64,000 nt of DNA from Paraburkholderia sp. CNPSo 3272 (GCF_024206495.1 NZ_JAMBPQ010000007.1:186001-250000), one strand, 5' to 3'. Numbered from the stretch's first letter, positions 48,481 through 58,369 are shown. Program-made: numbers and translations. The notes: a model not told the origin generated them from the letters alone.

Positions 48481-49866
48481 ATGGAACCTGCAACGCGGCA
48501 ATTGGTGTACGTGACGCGAAAACCGGTCGAAGCGTTGAACGAGCGGTTCCACGAACGCGGCTGGCAGGTGGAGATCGTCGGCAACGCTCGGGACGCGCGT
48601 CGCGCCTTCCGCGCGGGTATGCCTGCGGGCGGCCTGCTCGATCTCTCAAGCGAATTCCATCTGCATGAAATCGGCTCGTTCGAACCGTGCCTCACGCTGC
48701 CCAACGTCGGCTGGGTCGCGGCGACCACGACGGGGCAGCTGCAGGACGCAACGCTGCGCCGTCTGGTGCGCGATTACTGTTTCGATTACGTAACGGTCCC
48801 CTGGAACGGCGACCGCATCGTCGATTCCGTCGGCCACGCGTATGGCATGGTTTCGCTCGGCGAAGTCGCCTCGAACGACACCACGGGCGGCACCGAAGGC
48901 GAAATGGTCGGCTCGTGCGAGGCGATGCTGGCGCTGTTCCGCTCGATCCGCAAGGTCGCGCTGACCGATGCGCCGGTGTTCATCTCGGGCGAGTCGGGCA
49001 CGGGCAAGGAACTCACGGCCGTCGCGATCCACGAGCGCTCGGCGCGCCGTAGCGCGCCGTTCGTGCCGATCAACTGCGGCGCCATTCCCCCGCATCTGCT
49101 GCAATCCGAGCTGTTCGGCTACGAACGCGGCGCGTTCACGGGCGCGAGCCAGCGCAAGGTCGGCCGGGTCGAATCGGCCAACGGCGGCACGCTCTTTCTC
49201 GACGAAATCGGCGACCTGCCCATGGAAAGCCAGGCGAGCCTGCTGCGCTTCCTGCAGGAAGGCAAGATCGAGCGCCTGGGCGGTCATCAGTCGATTCCCG
49301 TTGACGTGCGCATCATCTCGGCCACTCACGTCGACATGCGCGCGGCGATGGTGGAGGGGCGCTTTCGCCAGGACTTGTATCACCGCCTGTGCGTGCTGCA
49401 GATCGACGAGCCGCCGCTGCGCGCGCGCGGCAAGGACATCGAGTTGCTCGCGCGGCACATGCTCGAGCGCTTCAAGAAGGACGGCAGCCGGCGCCTGCGC
49501 GGCTTTTCGCCCGACGCCATCGCCGCTCTGCACAACTACAGCTGGCCCGGCAACGTGCGCGAGCTGATCAACCGCGTGCGGCGCGCCATCGTGATGTCGG
49601 AGGGCCGCGCGATCACGGCGCGCGATCTCGAGCTCGGCGACTATGTCGAGGTGGTGCCGGTCTCGCTCGCCCAGGCGCGCGAAGCCGCCGAGCGCCAGGC
49701 CATCGAACTCGCGCTGTTGCGCCACCGCGGCCGCCTGGGCGACGCCGCCCAGGAACTCGGCATCTCGCGCGTGACGCTGTACCGGCTCTTGTGCGCGCAT
49801 GGCATGCGCCATATGGAAAGCGAGCCGCTCGCGCCGCATCCGGGCGGCCTGGCTTCGGGCGGTTGA
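48481..49866 (+). CDS. Sigma-54-dependent enhancer-binding protein, VpsR-type N-terminus (divergent copy)
   Basis: A 461-residue paralogue of the protein at 39639-41174; the AAA+ domains are nearly identical. VpsR-type receiver-like domain (residues 5-110, Asp54 in GLLDLSSE), GESGTGKE (170-177), GAFTGA (217-222), LFLDEIGDL and a Fis-type helix-turn-helix ([19 protein letters not shown]). VpsR relatives control biofilm matrix genes, and the BerB-type proteins of Burkholderia do so with sigma-54. It is divergent from the amyloid operon and is its likely activator. Confidence 0.88.
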   Translation: MEPATRQLVYVTRKPVEALNERFHERGWQVEIVGNARDARRAFRAGMPAGGLLDLSSEFHLHEIGSFEPCLTLPNVGWVAATTTGQLQDATLRRLVRDYCFDYVTVPWNGDRIVDSVGHAYGMVSLGEVASNDTTGGTEGEMVGSCEAMLALFRSIRKVALTDAPVFISGESGTGKELTAVAIHERSARRSAPFVPINCGAIPPHLLQSELFGYERGAFTGASQRKVGRVESANGGTLFLDEIGDLPMESQASLLRFLQEGKIERLGGHQSIPVDVRIISATHVDMRAAMVEGRFRQDLYHRLCVLQIDEPPLRARGKDIELLARHMLERFKKDGSRRLRGFSPDAIAALHNYSWPGNVRELINRVRRAIVMSEGRAITARDLELGDYVEVVPVSLAQAREAAERQAIELALLRHRGRLGDAAQELGISRVTLYRLLCAHGMRHMESEPLAPHPGGLASGG

Positions 49867-50169
49867 GGTTGATCGCGGTTGACTAGCGTTGATTGAGGCG
49901 AGCGGCGCTTTCGCGTTCCGCGCATTGGCCGCGGGCCGGCGCTTCTGACGGCCATCCCCGTGGCGTTTCGACTCGCCGCGCCTGCTGCGCCGCGGGCATG
50001 TCTTTGGGCTCGCCATAGCCCGTCCTGTGGGCATTCCACCCTTGTCCCCCGTTGCGTGACGGGCTCGCACTTTCGGCGCGGCCGACCCGCAACGCGCGCG
50101 CCGGGTAAAATCCCTCTTTTCCATCCTGAATCCGAACCGGGCGCCACCTGCCCGATGAGGGAACCGCGC
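49867..50169. other. Intergenic region before thyA
   Basis: About 300 bases. A TAAAAT hexamer at 50105-50110 is a plausible -10 for thyA, with no clear -35. I see no gene, repeat or strong hairpin. Confidence 0.5.
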
Positions 50170-51141
50170 ATGAAACAGTACCTCGAGCTCGTCCGCTCGA
50201 TTCTCGACACCGGCACCTGGCAGGAAAACCGCACCGGCATCCGCACGATCAGCCAGCCGGGCGCCATGCTGCGCTTCGACCTGCAGGAGGGCTTTCCCGC
50301 AGTGACGACGAAGAAGCTGGCGTTCAAGTCGGCCGTGGGCGAGCTGATCGGATTTTTGCGCGCCTCGCGCAGCGCAGCCGACTTCCGGGCGCTGGGTTGC
50401 AAGGTCTGGGACGCCAATGCGAACGAGAACGCCCAGTGGCTCGCCAACCCGTACCGCGAGGGCACGGACGACCTGGGCGACGTGTACGGCGTGCAATGGC
50501 GGCGCTGGCCTGCTTACAAGGTGCTCGACGGCGACGCCGCCGCACAGCTCGCCGACGCGCAGTCGCGCGGCTATGCGCGCGTGGCAGAATTTACCGAGGA
50601 TGGCCGCTCCAAGGTGCTGCTCTACAAGGCGGTGGACCAGCTGCGTCAGTGCCTCGATACGATCATGAGCAACCCCACCGATCGGCGAATTTTGTTTCAT
50701 GGCTGGAATCCGGCCGTGCTCGAAGAGATCGCGCTGCCGGCTTGCCACCTGCTGTACCAGTTCCTGCCGAACCCGACGAAGCGCGAAATTTCGCTGTGCC
50801 TCTATATCCGCAGCAACGATGTGGGCCTCGGCACGCCGTTCAACCTGACCGAAGGCGCGGTGCTGCTGCACCTCGTGGGCCGGCTGACGGGCTACACGCC
50901 GCGCTGGTTCACGTACTTCATCGGCGATGCGCATATCTACGAGAACCAGCTCGATATGCTCAACGAGCAGTTGCGCCGTGAGCCTTACGCGAGCCCGCGT
51001 CTGGCCATCTCCGAGCGCGTGCCCGAGTACGCGAAGACGGGCGTCTACGAGCCTCAGTGGCTCGAAAAGGTCGAGCCGTCCGACTTCTCACTCGTCGATT
51101 ACCGGCACCACGAGCCGCTGACCGCGCCGATGGCGGTGTGA
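50170..51141 (+). CDS. thyA: Thymidylate synthase
   Basis: A 323-residue enzyme, longer than the 264 residues of E. coli ThyA. The catalytic cysteine is in [21 protein letters not shown] and [21 protein letters not shown] (normally SxDxxLGxPFN) are family segments, as is [13 protein letters not shown]. It converts dUMP to dTMP using methylene-tetrahydrofolate. ATG 50170 follows GAGGGA; ATG 50155 adds five residues. Confidence 0.95.
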   Translation: MKQYLELVRSILDTGTWQENRTGIRTISQPGAMLRFDLQEGFPAVTTKKLAFKSAVGELIGFLRASRSAADFRALGCKVWDANANENAQWLANPYREGTDDLGDVYGVQWRRWPAYKVLDGDAAAQLADAQSRGYARVAEFTEDGRSKVLLYKAVDQLRQCLDTIMSNPTDRRILFHGWNPAVLEEIALPACHLLYQFLPNPTKREISLCLYIRSNDVGLGTPFNLTEGAVLLHLVGRLTGYTPRWFTYFIGDAHIYENQLDMLNEQLRREPYASPRLAISERVPEYAKTGVYEPQWLEKVEPSDFSLVDYRHHEPLTAPMAV

Positions 51142-51184
51142 GGCGCTTGCATTTGCGTGAGTGGCCGGTATGACCGGGCCATGA

Positions 51185-51220
51185 AAAAAGCCCGCGAACG
51201 GCGACGTTCGCGGGCTTTTT
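51185..51220. terminator. Bidirectional terminator between thyA and the FecR/DUF6600 gene
   Basis: AAAAAGCCCGCGAACG and its exact complement pair around GCGA, with A5 and T5 ends. Confidence 0.93.
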
Positions 51221-51237
51221 CGTTGGCGGCGCGACGA

Positions 51238-53772
51238 TCAGCCGTGGTGGTGATCGTCGTGATTGCCCCCGCTTGCGCGCTCTTGCGGATGAGGCGCGGG
51301 CTGCGGCTGCGGACGCGGTTGGGGCTGCGGCTGCGGGCGGGCCTCCGCGTGCTGCTGCGGCTGGGGCTGGGGCTGCGGATGGAATTCCGGGCGCGGCTGC
51401 GGTTGCGGCTGCGGACGGGCTTCCGCGCGCTGCTGCGGTTGAGGCTGCGGATGGAATTCCTGACGCGGCTGGGGTTGCGGCTGCGGCTGCGGACGGACCT
51501 CGGCGCGCTGCTGCGGCTGGGGCTGCGGACGGACCTCAGCACGCTGTTGCGGTTGCGGCTGCGCTTGCGCCTGCGGATGAAACTCGGGGCGCGCCGCGGG
51601 CTGCTGCGCCTGCCGCGCCTCCGCTTGCGGCTGCATCTGCTGGCCGTGCTGCGCCGCGGCTGGCTCGGGCATCCGTTGCTGCGCTTGCGGCTGGCCACGC
51701 GCCGCGTCACGCTGCTCCTGCATCGCGACGGCGGGCGGTCTGCCTGCCTCGTTGCCGCCCGGCTGGCCTCGTGTGGCCATCGGCGCGTGCGGCTGCGTCC
51801 AGGCCGGTTGATGCGCTTCGCCGCGCGCCGCGTTGGCCGCGTTCATCGCTCCCGGGCCGGGCTGACCGGCTGCGGGCGCGCCGCCTTCGGGACGGCCCGC
51901 AAACTGCGGCGGACGCGGCACGCCATGTTCCTGCGCGGCAGAGGGCGGCACGCCCGGCTGGCCATGCTCGGGGCCGCGCGGCATGGCGTTGCCAACCGCG
52001 GCGCCCGGTTGGGGCGCGCCGCCAGGCATACCCGGACCGCCGCCTTGCGCCTGCGGGGCCGACGGCCTGCCCGTCGTGCCAAGCACCGGTGAATGCGGCG
52101 CCACGACACGCACATTCTGTGCAGGCCACGCGCCGTGGGCCGCCGGAGCGAACGGCGAGGACGGCGCATGCGACGGCGCCGAGACGCGCACCACGGGCGC
52201 GCCCGCACCCGGCACCGTGCCGCCGGCGTGGGCGAAGCGCTGCGCCAGGTTGTCGTGGAACGCGGGCGGCGCGACCGGCGCGCGCGTGGCCACGACCTGG
52301 CGCTGATTGAGCGCTGCGGGCGGCCGGTAGTCGGCGCGGCGCATGTTGGGTCCGAAACTGCCCTTCACAGGCGCGATGCCGGGCGTGCCCGGGTCGATAC
52401 GCGCGTTGCGCCATTGCTGCGGATCGACATGTTGCGCGAACCGCGAAACCGGCTGACCGTGGACGAACGCCGTGGCCGGCACCGCCGTCACCGCACCCGG
52501 CGCGCGATAGTTCACGTAGGTGTTGTGGACGTTGATATTCGTGATGTTGACGTCGCGCCGGTAGTTGTTGACGACGACAGTCTGGTTCACGCGTTCGTAG
52601 TAGTGCGGGCTCCAGCCGCCCCAGTGCGGATGCCACGGCTCGCCCGGCCCGAGCGCGAACCACGCGACGCCCGCGGCAGCGACGCCGCCGACTGCGAGGT
52701 TGACGCCCCAGTCCGTGCCGCCGTCGCCGCCGCCCACGAACGCAACCAGCGCCGGCGCATACACGGGAGGCGCGCTCTCGACGATCGGCCCGGGCACCCA
52801 CGCCCACGAATCGTCGACGTAAGCCCAGCGCCCGTAGTGGTACGGCGCGAAGCCCCAAGGCGCGTCATCGACCCACGTCCAGCCCCATGGCGCCTGCCAC
52901 ACCCAGTGGCCGTCGTGATACGGCGCCCAGCCGGTGGGCACCGAGTTCGGCGTCCAGACTTCGCCGTACTGCGGATCGTTGCGCCACGTGCCGTTGTTGT
53001 CGAGGTCCTGGTAGCCCGGGACGTCGCGCGAGACATAGCGCGCCGAGACCGAGCGCTCCTCGGCAGCGTCGCGCGCGAGCGCCCACTGGTCGAAGGCGTC
53101 CGGCGGCGGTGCCTGGTCGCTTGCCACCTGCTGCAGGTCGGTGCCGGCGAAGCGGATCTGCTGGCCGGCCGTCATCGGCGTCTGACCGTTTTCGCCGTAC
53201 ACGGTCACGCTTCCGCTGCGCACGGTGACGGTCGTGCTGCTGCCGTCGGGCGCCACGTCCACGCGATAGTCGCCGGGGCTCGTCACGCCGAGTGCGAGGT
53301 TCGGCGTGTCGATTTCATAAGAGCTGCCGGGCGGCACTTCGCGCACACGCGTCGAGAGCGTGCCCTGGGCGACCTTGAGCTGCGCGGTTTGATCGTCGAG
53401 ATTGAGGACATCGAGGCTCGTTTGCGCGCCGAGACGCACCGCCGTCGAGCCGATGTGTAGTTCGGAGCGCCCATTGGAGTCGTTCCAGAGCTGGTCGCCG
53501 GTCGTGAGAGGGCGGTTGAGCTGCGCGTACGACCAGTCGCTCGCGCCGGCCGGCTCGGTGGTCACGGCGCCGGCCATGTAGTCCAGACGCGCGACGCGGC
53601 TCGGCGGGTCGCCGCCGGTGGCGGCGGGGGCGGTCGCGGCGTCGGGCGGCGCCGCCTGCGCGAAGACCGCGGGCGCGGCGGCGAGGTTCAGCGCCGCGAG
53701 CGCGGCGAGCGCAAACAGCGTGCGGCGCGAAGTGCGCCGAAACTGGGTGATCGTAGGTGTGCGCGTCATCAT
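51238..53772 (-). CDS. Exported FecR-domain protein with DUF6600-type repeats and a Gln/Pro-rich tail
   Basis: An 844-residue protein. Signal peptide to about residue 38; a FecR-like beta domain (residues 60-215: VARLDYMAGAVTTEPAG, TVTVRSGSVTVYGENGQ); a Trp/Gly/Tyr-rich region (GWAPYHDGHWVWQAPWGWTW, PWGFAPYHYGRW) of the DUF6600 type; then more than 400 low-complexity residues ending in QPQPQQRAE/RPEFHP repeats and a final HDDHHHG. It has no transmembrane anti-sigma part. AGGAG precedes ATG 53772. Probably a surface or periplasmic structural protein; function unknown. Confidence 0.75.
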   Translation of the reverse strand: MMTRTPTITQFRRTSRRTLFALAALAALNLAAAPAVFAQAAPPDAATAPAATGGDPPSRVARLDYMAGAVTTEPAGASDWSYAQLNRPLTTGDQLWNDSNGRSELHIGSTAVRLGAQTSLDVLNLDDQTAQLKVAQGTLSTRVREVPPGSSYEIDTPNLALGVTSPGDYRVDVAPDGSSTTVTVRSGSVTVYGENGQTPMTAGQQIRFAGTDLQQVASDQAPPPDAFDQWALARDAAEERSVSARYVSRDVPGYQDLDNNGTWRNDPQYGEVWTPNSVPTGWAPYHDGHWVWQAPWGWTWVDDAPWGFAPYHYGRWAYVDDSWAWVPGPIVESAPPVYAPALVAFVGGGDGGTDWGVNLAVGGVAAAGVAWFALGPGEPWHPHWGGWSPHYYERVNQTVVVNNYRRDVNITNINVHNTYVNYRAPGAVTAVPATAFVHGQPVSRFAQHVDPQQWRNARIDPGTPGIAPVKGSFGPNMRRADYRPPAALNQRQVVATRAPVAPPAFHDNLAQRFAHAGGTVPGAGAPVVRVSAPSHAPSSPFAPAAHGAWPAQNVRVVAPHSPVLGTTGRPSAPQAQGGGPGMPGGAPQPGAAVGNAMPRGPEHGQPGVPPSAAQEHGVPRPPQFAGRPEGGAPAAGQPGPGAMNAANAARGEAHQPAWTQPHAPMATRGQPGGNEAGRPPAVAMQEQRDAARGQPQAQQRMPEPAAAQHGQQMQPQAEARQAQQPAARPEFHPQAQAQPQPQQRAEVRPQPQPQQRAEVRPQPQPQPQPRQEFHPQPQPQQRAEARPQPQPQPRPEFHPQPQPQPQQHAEARPQPQPQPRPQPQPAPHPQERASGGNHDDHHHG

Positions 53773-53999
53773 CGTTGTTCTCCTGTCGATGGGATTTGGC
53801 GCTTATGCCGCAGCGTTTAGCGCCATCCCATGCAGGGCACTGTATCCGGCGGGCTTGTTTCCATGCTCACGGATTTGTTAAGGCTTATGCACCAGATGTA
53901 ACAGAACGTGTGAGCGCACGTGAAACGCGCATTTTTGCCCGTGAAACCGGCGATTTTGTCGGATATTTGTCAGTGAATTCGGCGCGCGCACGCGGTGCC

Positions 54000-54722
54000 T
54001 CAAGCGCCGGCGATTGCGTCGAACTCGCGCTGTCCCCTGGGCGTGATGCGCAACACGCGCGGGCGGCTCGTGCGCTCGATCCAGCCGCCCTGCGTCCACG
54101 AATCGAGCAGCGCCGCCCCGAGTGCGCCGCCCAGATGCGGCCTGCGCTCGCTCCAGTCGAGGCAGGTGCACGCGAAGCGCCGCCGCCGCGCGCGCAGCGC
54201 CGCCACGTCCACGCCCCAGGCCGCGAGACGCGCCGCGCCCTCGGGCGTGGCTTCGAGGGTGTCGCCGTCCCGCACCAGCAGGCCGCCGTCCACGAGGTGC
54301 TCGAACACCTGTACGGCCACTTCGCCGGCCATGTGGTCGTAGCAGGTGCGCGCATGGCGCATCTCGAGCGGCACCGTACGCACGGGGCGCGCCGCCGGGC
54401 GCTGCGAGGTGACGGCGTTGGAGACCTGCGCTACGTTCATGAGCGCCTCGATCGCCGCGGCGATCTCGGGGTTGGCGATGCGGTAGTAGCGGTGGCGGCC
54501 GCGCACGTCGAGCGCGAGCAGCCCGCCATCGGTCAAGCGCGCGAGGTGACCGCTCGCCGCGGAAGGCGAAAGGCCCGCGATCATCGTGAGTTCCCCTGCG
54601 GGCCGCGCGCTGCCGTCCATCAGCGCCCACAGCATGGCGGCGCGGCCCGGATCGGCGAGCAGTGCGGCAACGCGCGCGAGGCCCGGGAAGTGGCTCGATT
54701 CGTCGGTGGCGGACAGGTTCAT
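54000..54722 (-). CDS. ArsR-family helix-turn-helix transcriptional regulator
   Basis: A 240-residue protein: an N-terminal winged helix (MLWALMDGSARPAGELTMIAG, LSPSAASGHLARLTDGGLL, RGRHRYYRIA) of the ArsR type, then a 130-residue C-terminal domain. It has a CTCLDWSERRPHLGGALGAAL segment seen in a subgroup of larger ArsR regulators. AAGGAG lies before ATG 54722. Target unknown. Confidence 0.85.
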   Translation of the reverse strand: MNLSATDESSHFPGLARVAALLADPGRAAMLWALMDGSARPAGELTMIAGLSPSAASGHLARLTDGGLLALDVRGRHRYYRIANPEIAAAIEALMNVAQVSNAVTSQRPAARPVRTVPLEMRHARTCYDHMAGEVAVQVFEHLVDGGLLVRDGDTLEATPEGAARLAAWGVDVAALRARRRRFACTCLDWSERRPHLGGALGAALLDSWTQGGWIERTSRPRVLRITPRGQREFDAIAGA

Positions 54723-54938
54723 GGCGGCTCCTTCGTGGTTTGCGATGGCGGCTGACGTCGCCCACACCGTGATTTTAGCGAAATCGCGCATTCGACGTTT
54801 CAGTCTTCGATGAAGTGTCGATTGCAGCCACTCGATGGCCCCGCGATGAGGCCGGAGCATTGCCTGCGGCGCTCCGTACTGCGGCGCGCAAGAGCCCCGC
54901 GCTAAAATCGTTTATTGATGCAATTGGTCTGGCCTTTT

Positions 54939-55085
54939 ATGAAACGCTTCCTGGCTCTTTTTGCCGTCGCCGCACTCGCCACCTTGTGCAGTGCCTGCGC
55001 AGGCGGTTCCGCGCCGTCGTCGAGCGGCGCGAGCGGCATCACGATGTACGGCACGATCGACCAGGGCGTCACGTTCCGCAAGTGA
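54939..55085 (+). CDS. Small exported protein ending in a porin-like first-strand motif
   Basis: A 48-residue reading frame from ATG 54939 to TGA 55085. The first 20 residues are a signal sequence (MKRFLALFAVAALATLCSAC); Cys20 may be lipidated, though LCSAC is a poor lipobox. The last residues, ITMYGTIDQGVTFRK, resemble the first beta-strand of Burkholderia general porins (VTLYGxxDxGxxY). It is either a conserved small lipoprotein or the remnant of a porin gene. TAAAAT at 54903 could be its -10. Confidence 0.55.
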   Translation: MKRFLALFAVAALATLCSACAGGSAPSSSGASGITMYGTIDQGVTFRK

Positions 55086-55187
55086 GCGGCCAGGCGTCAT
55101 CTGGCAGTATTCAATGTCACCTTGACCCGACTGCCAAGCGCGCGCGTGCCATGATGCGGACATATCGTCAGCATCGAGTCCGCCGCC

Positions 55188-56225
55188 ATGCCGCCTCAAC
55201 CGTCGTTCCCAGCGCCCGCACGCCATGTCGTGTTTGCCGTCGCGCCTGAGCTCGTGCTGCTCGACGCCTGCGGTCCCGTCGAGGCGTTCTGGAGAGCCGA
55301 ACTGGCGATGCGCGCAGCGAGCGGCACCAGCGGCGGCGAGCCCTGCGCCTACCGCACGACGCTCGCCTCGGTCGCAGGCGGCGTGCTGCCGACCTTTGCG
55401 GGCATGTCCATCGTCACCGAGCGGCTCGACTCGCTCGACCCCGCCACGATCGATACGCTGATCGTGCCCGGCGTCCCTATCTACGACACTGCGGACGACA
55501 TCACCGCACTGCAACCCGAACTCGTCGCCTGGATCGCGGCGGCGGCACGCGACGCGCGCCGCGTCGCCTCGGTCTGCACGGGCGCGTTCTATCTCGCCGC
55601 GGCGGGCCTGCTCGACGGCCGCCGCGCGGCCACGCACTGGCGCAACGCCGCCCAGCTCGCGCGCCGTTTTCCCCGCGTCGAAGTCGATCCCGAGCCGATC
55701 TTCATCCGCGACGAGCGCGACGGTCGCGCCGTGTGGACGTCGGCGGGCGTGACGGCGGGCATCGATCTCGCCCTCGCGCTGATCGAGGAGGACTGCGGCC
55801 ATGCGGTCGCAATGCAGGCGGCGCGCCGCCTCGTCGTTTTCATGAAGCGGCCCGGCGGGCAGTCGCAGTTCAGCGAGGCGCTCACGGCTCAGGCCAGCGC
55901 GGGCGCGGAGTTCGACGCGCTGCACGGCTGGATGGCCGCCAACCTGCACGGCGAGCTGAGCGTCGAGCGTCTGGCCGAAGAAGCACGCATGAGCCCGCGC
56001 ACGTTCGCGCGCCGCTATGTCGATGCGGTGGGGCGCACGCCGGCGCGCACGGTGGCGGCGATGCGCGTGGAGGCCGCCGCGCACGCGCTCGTGCAGTCGC
56101 GCCGGCCGCTCAAGCGCATTGCGGCCGACTGCGGGTTCGGCACCGAGCAGAATCTGCGGCGCGCGTTCGAAAGGTCGTATGGCGTGCTGCCGCTCGACTA
56201 TCGGGCGCGATTCGCGGCGAGCTAA
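55188..56225 (+). CDS. GlxA-type AraC-family regulator with DJ-1/PfpI domain
   Basis: A 345-residue protein: N-terminal DJ-1/PfpI-like domain (residues 10-190; ARRVASVCTGAFYLAAAGLLDG carries the nucleophile-elbow-like Cys) and a C-terminal AraC domain (LSVERLAEEARMSPRTFARRY, IAADCGFGTEQNLRRAFERS). Proteins of this build sense small molecules such as quaternary amines; the ligand here is unknown. Confidence 0.9.
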   Translation: MPPQPSFPAPARHVVFAVAPELVLLDACGPVEAFWRAELAMRAASGTSGGEPCAYRTTLASVAGGVLPTFAGMSIVTERLDSLDPATIDTLIVPGVPIYDTADDITALQPELVAWIAAAARDARRVASVCTGAFYLAAAGLLDGRRAATHWRNAAQLARRFPRVEVDPEPIFIRDERDGRAVWTSAGVTAGIDLALALIEEDCGHAVAMQAARRLVVFMKRPGGQSQFSEALTAQASAGAEFDALHGWMAANLHGELSVERLAEEARMSPRTFARRYVDAVGRTPARTVAAMRVEAAAHALVQSRRPLKRIAADCGFGTEQNLRRAFERSYGVLPLDYRARFAAS

Positions 56226-56336
56226 AAACGCCGCCGATGGCGTTTCGCAAGCGGCTGCGACCGTCTGTCTTATTGCGCTCGTATAATCGACGCCTCCTTA
56301 CCTCACCCTACGAGCCGCCGTTCGCGGCTTTTCGCC

Positions 56337-56855
56337 ATGAGCCAAGCCGAGATGAAGACGCCTGCCCAGCCGCTTGACCGTTCGGAAACGACGTTCCGGT
56401 TCCTCGCCGAGCCGACTTCGGTGAACTTCGGCGGCAAAGTGCACGGCGGTGCGCTGATGAAGTGGATCGACGAGACGGCCTATGCGTGCGCCGCGGTCTG
56501 GTCCGGCCGCTACTGCGTGACGGTGAGCGTGGGCAATATCCGCTTTCGCCGGCCGATTCTCGTCGGCAACATGGTCGAGCTGCGCGCGCGCGTGGTCGCC
56601 ACGGGCCGCACGTCGATGCATATTCACATCACCGTGCACGCCGGCGACCCGAAGAGCGGTCAGCTGCGCCTCACCACGGACTGCCTGATCGTGTTCGTGG
56701 CCGTCGACGAAAACGGCAATCCGATTCCCGTGCCGACCTACGTGCCGGAAACGGACGAGCAGAAGCGCCTCGCGAAGTACGCGCTCGACGTGAAGGAAGC
56801 GCTCGACGCGATCGTCGAACTCAAGCCCGAGGAAGTGGCGAAAGGGCAGGTTTAA
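56337..56855 (+). CDS. Acyl-CoA thioesterase, hotdog fold (YciA/BFIT-like)
   Basis: A 172-residue single-hotdog protein. VNFGGKVHGGALMKWIDETAY is the conserved acyl-CoA thioesterase segment with the Asp/Glu of the active site, followed by TVSVGNIRFRRPILVGNMVEL. It hydrolyses acyl-CoAs. The C-terminal 40 residues form an extra helix. Convergent with fumC. Confidence 0.88.
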   Translation: MSQAEMKTPAQPLDRSETTFRFLAEPTSVNFGGKVHGGALMKWIDETAYACAAVWSGRYCVTVSVGNIRFRRPILVGNMVELRARVVATGRTSMHIHITVHAGDPKSGQLRLTTDCLIVFVAVDENGNPIPVPTYVPETDEQKRLAKYALDVKEALDAIVELKPEEVAKGQV

Positions 56856-56898
56856 GCAGGTTTGATACGCAGGCACGCTGTTGCGACAGCAGAAAAAA

Positions 56899-56937
56899 AA
56901 CAGGCGGCGATGGGTTGAGCCACGCCGCCCGTTTTGC
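56899..56937. terminator. Bidirectional terminator between thioesterase and fumC
   Basis: AACAGGCGGCG pairs with CGCCGCCCGTT (one mismatch) around a 13-base loop, with an A8 run on one side and TTTT on the other. Confidence 0.65.
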
Positions 56938-56959
56938 ATTTGAGCCCTGCAAATGAAGC

Positions 56960-58369
56960 TTATTTGTTCGTGTTGCCGACCATCTCGCCGGGCTTCACCC
57001 ATTCGTCGAACTGCTGCTCGGTCACATGTCCCAGCGCGAGCGCGGCGGCCTTGAGCGTGGTGCCTTCCTTGTGCGCCTTCTTGGCGATTTGCGCGGCCTT
57101 GTCGTAGCCGATATGAGGATTGAGCGCCGTCACGAGCATGAGCGATTCGTTGAGCAGCGTGTCGATGCGCGAGCGGTTCGGCTCGATTCCCACCGCGCAG
57201 TGATCGTTGAAGCTGAGCGCGCCGTCGGCGAGCATGCGGATGGACTGCAGCACGTTGTGCGCGATCATCGGGCGGAACACGTTCAGCTCGAAGTTGCCGC
57301 TCGCGCCTCCCATGTTCACGGCGACGTCGTTGCCGAACACCTGGCAGCAGAGCATCGTCACGGCTTCCGACTGCGTCGGGTTCACCTTGCCCGGCATGAT
57401 CGAGCTGCCCGGCTCGTTCTCGGGAATCGACAGCTCGCCCAAGCCGCAGCGCGGGCCGCTCGCGAGCCAGCGAATGTCGTTGGCGATCTTCATGAGGCTC
57501 GCCGCCACGGTCTTGAGCGCGCCGTGCGCGAACACGAGCGCGTCGGCGGCGGCCATCACCTCGAACTTGTTGGGCGCCGTGACGAAGGGCACGCCGGTGA
57601 GCTTCGCAATGCTTTCTGCCACCTTGTGCGCGAATTGCGGATGCGCGTTCAGGCCGGTGCCTACGGCCGTGCCGCCCTGCGCGAGTTCGTAGAGATGCGG
57701 CAATGAAGATTCCACGTGCCTGATGCCGTGATCGAGCTGCGCAACGTAGCCCGAAAACTCCTGGCCGAGTGTCAGCGGCGTGGCGTCCTGCAGGTGCGTG
57801 CGGCCGATCTTCACAATGTCGGCGAAGGCCTTGGCCTTCGCGTCGAGCGTATCGCGCAGCGTCTTGAGCGCCGGCAGCAGATGCTTGACGATGCCGTAGG
57901 CGGCGGCCACGTGCATCGCGGTCGGGAACACGTCGTTGGAAGACTGGCCGCGATTGACGTCGTCGTTCGGATGCACCTTGCGCGCCTCGCCGCGCTCGCC
58001 GCCCAGAATCTCGCTCGCGCGGTTCGCGATCACCTCGTTGAGATTCATGTTGGTTTGGGTGCCGGAGCCCGTTTGCCAGACAGCGAGCGGGAATTCGCCC
58101 GGATGCTTGCCCGCGATGATCTCGTCGGCGGCCTGCATGATGGCGTGCGCCTTGGTCTCGTCGAGCACGCCTAGCGAGAGATTCACTTCGGCTGCGGCGC
58201 GCTTGATCGTCGCGAGCGCGGTGATGAGTTCCGGCGACTGCTTTTCGGTGGAGATGCGGAAGTTCTGCAGCGATCGTTGCGTCTGCGCGCCCCAAAGCTG
58301 CTGGGCGGGCACGGCGATCTCGCCGAACGTGTCGCGCTCCATGCGGACATTTTCGTTGCTTGCGGTCAT
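56960..58369 (-). CDS. fumC: Class II fumarate hydratase
   Basis: A 469-residue fumarase/aspartase-superfamily enzyme. The [16 protein letters not shown] signature is present, with [19 protein letters not shown] and [17 protein letters not shown]. It hydrates fumarate to malate in the citric acid cycle and is the iron-free, oxygen-stable form. ATG 58369 ([16 protein letters not shown]) gives the usual length; the open frame upstream runs through the 12-base repeat and is not coding. Confidence 0.95.
   Translation of the reverse strand: MTASNENVRMERDTFGEIAVPAQQLWGAQTQRSLQNFRISTEKQSPELITALATIKRAAAEVNLSLGVLDETKAHAIMQAADEIIAGKHPGEFPLAVWQTGSGTQTNMNLNEVIANRASEILGGERGEARKVHPNDDVNRGQSSNDVFPTAMHVAAAYGIVKHLLPALKTLRDTLDAKAKAFADIVKIGRTHLQDATPLTLGQEFSGYVAQLDHGIRHVESSLPHLYELAQGGTAVGTGLNAHPQFAHKVAESIAKLTGVPFVTAPNKFEVMAAADALVFAHGALKTVAASLMKIANDIRWLASGPRCGLGELSIPENEPGSSIMPGKVNPTQSEAVTMLCCQVFGNDVAVNMGGASGNFELNVFRPMIAHNVLQSIRMLADGALSFNDHCAVGIEPNRSRIDTLLNESLMLVTALNPHIGYDKAAQIAKKAHKEGTTLKAAALALGHVTEQQFDEWVKPGEMVGNTNK

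Noticed and set aside
48646..50934. A 762-codon open frame on the minus strand
   Set aside because: It lies antisense to the sigma-54 regulator and thyA, both with clear motifs. Long antisense frames are expected in GC-rich DNA.
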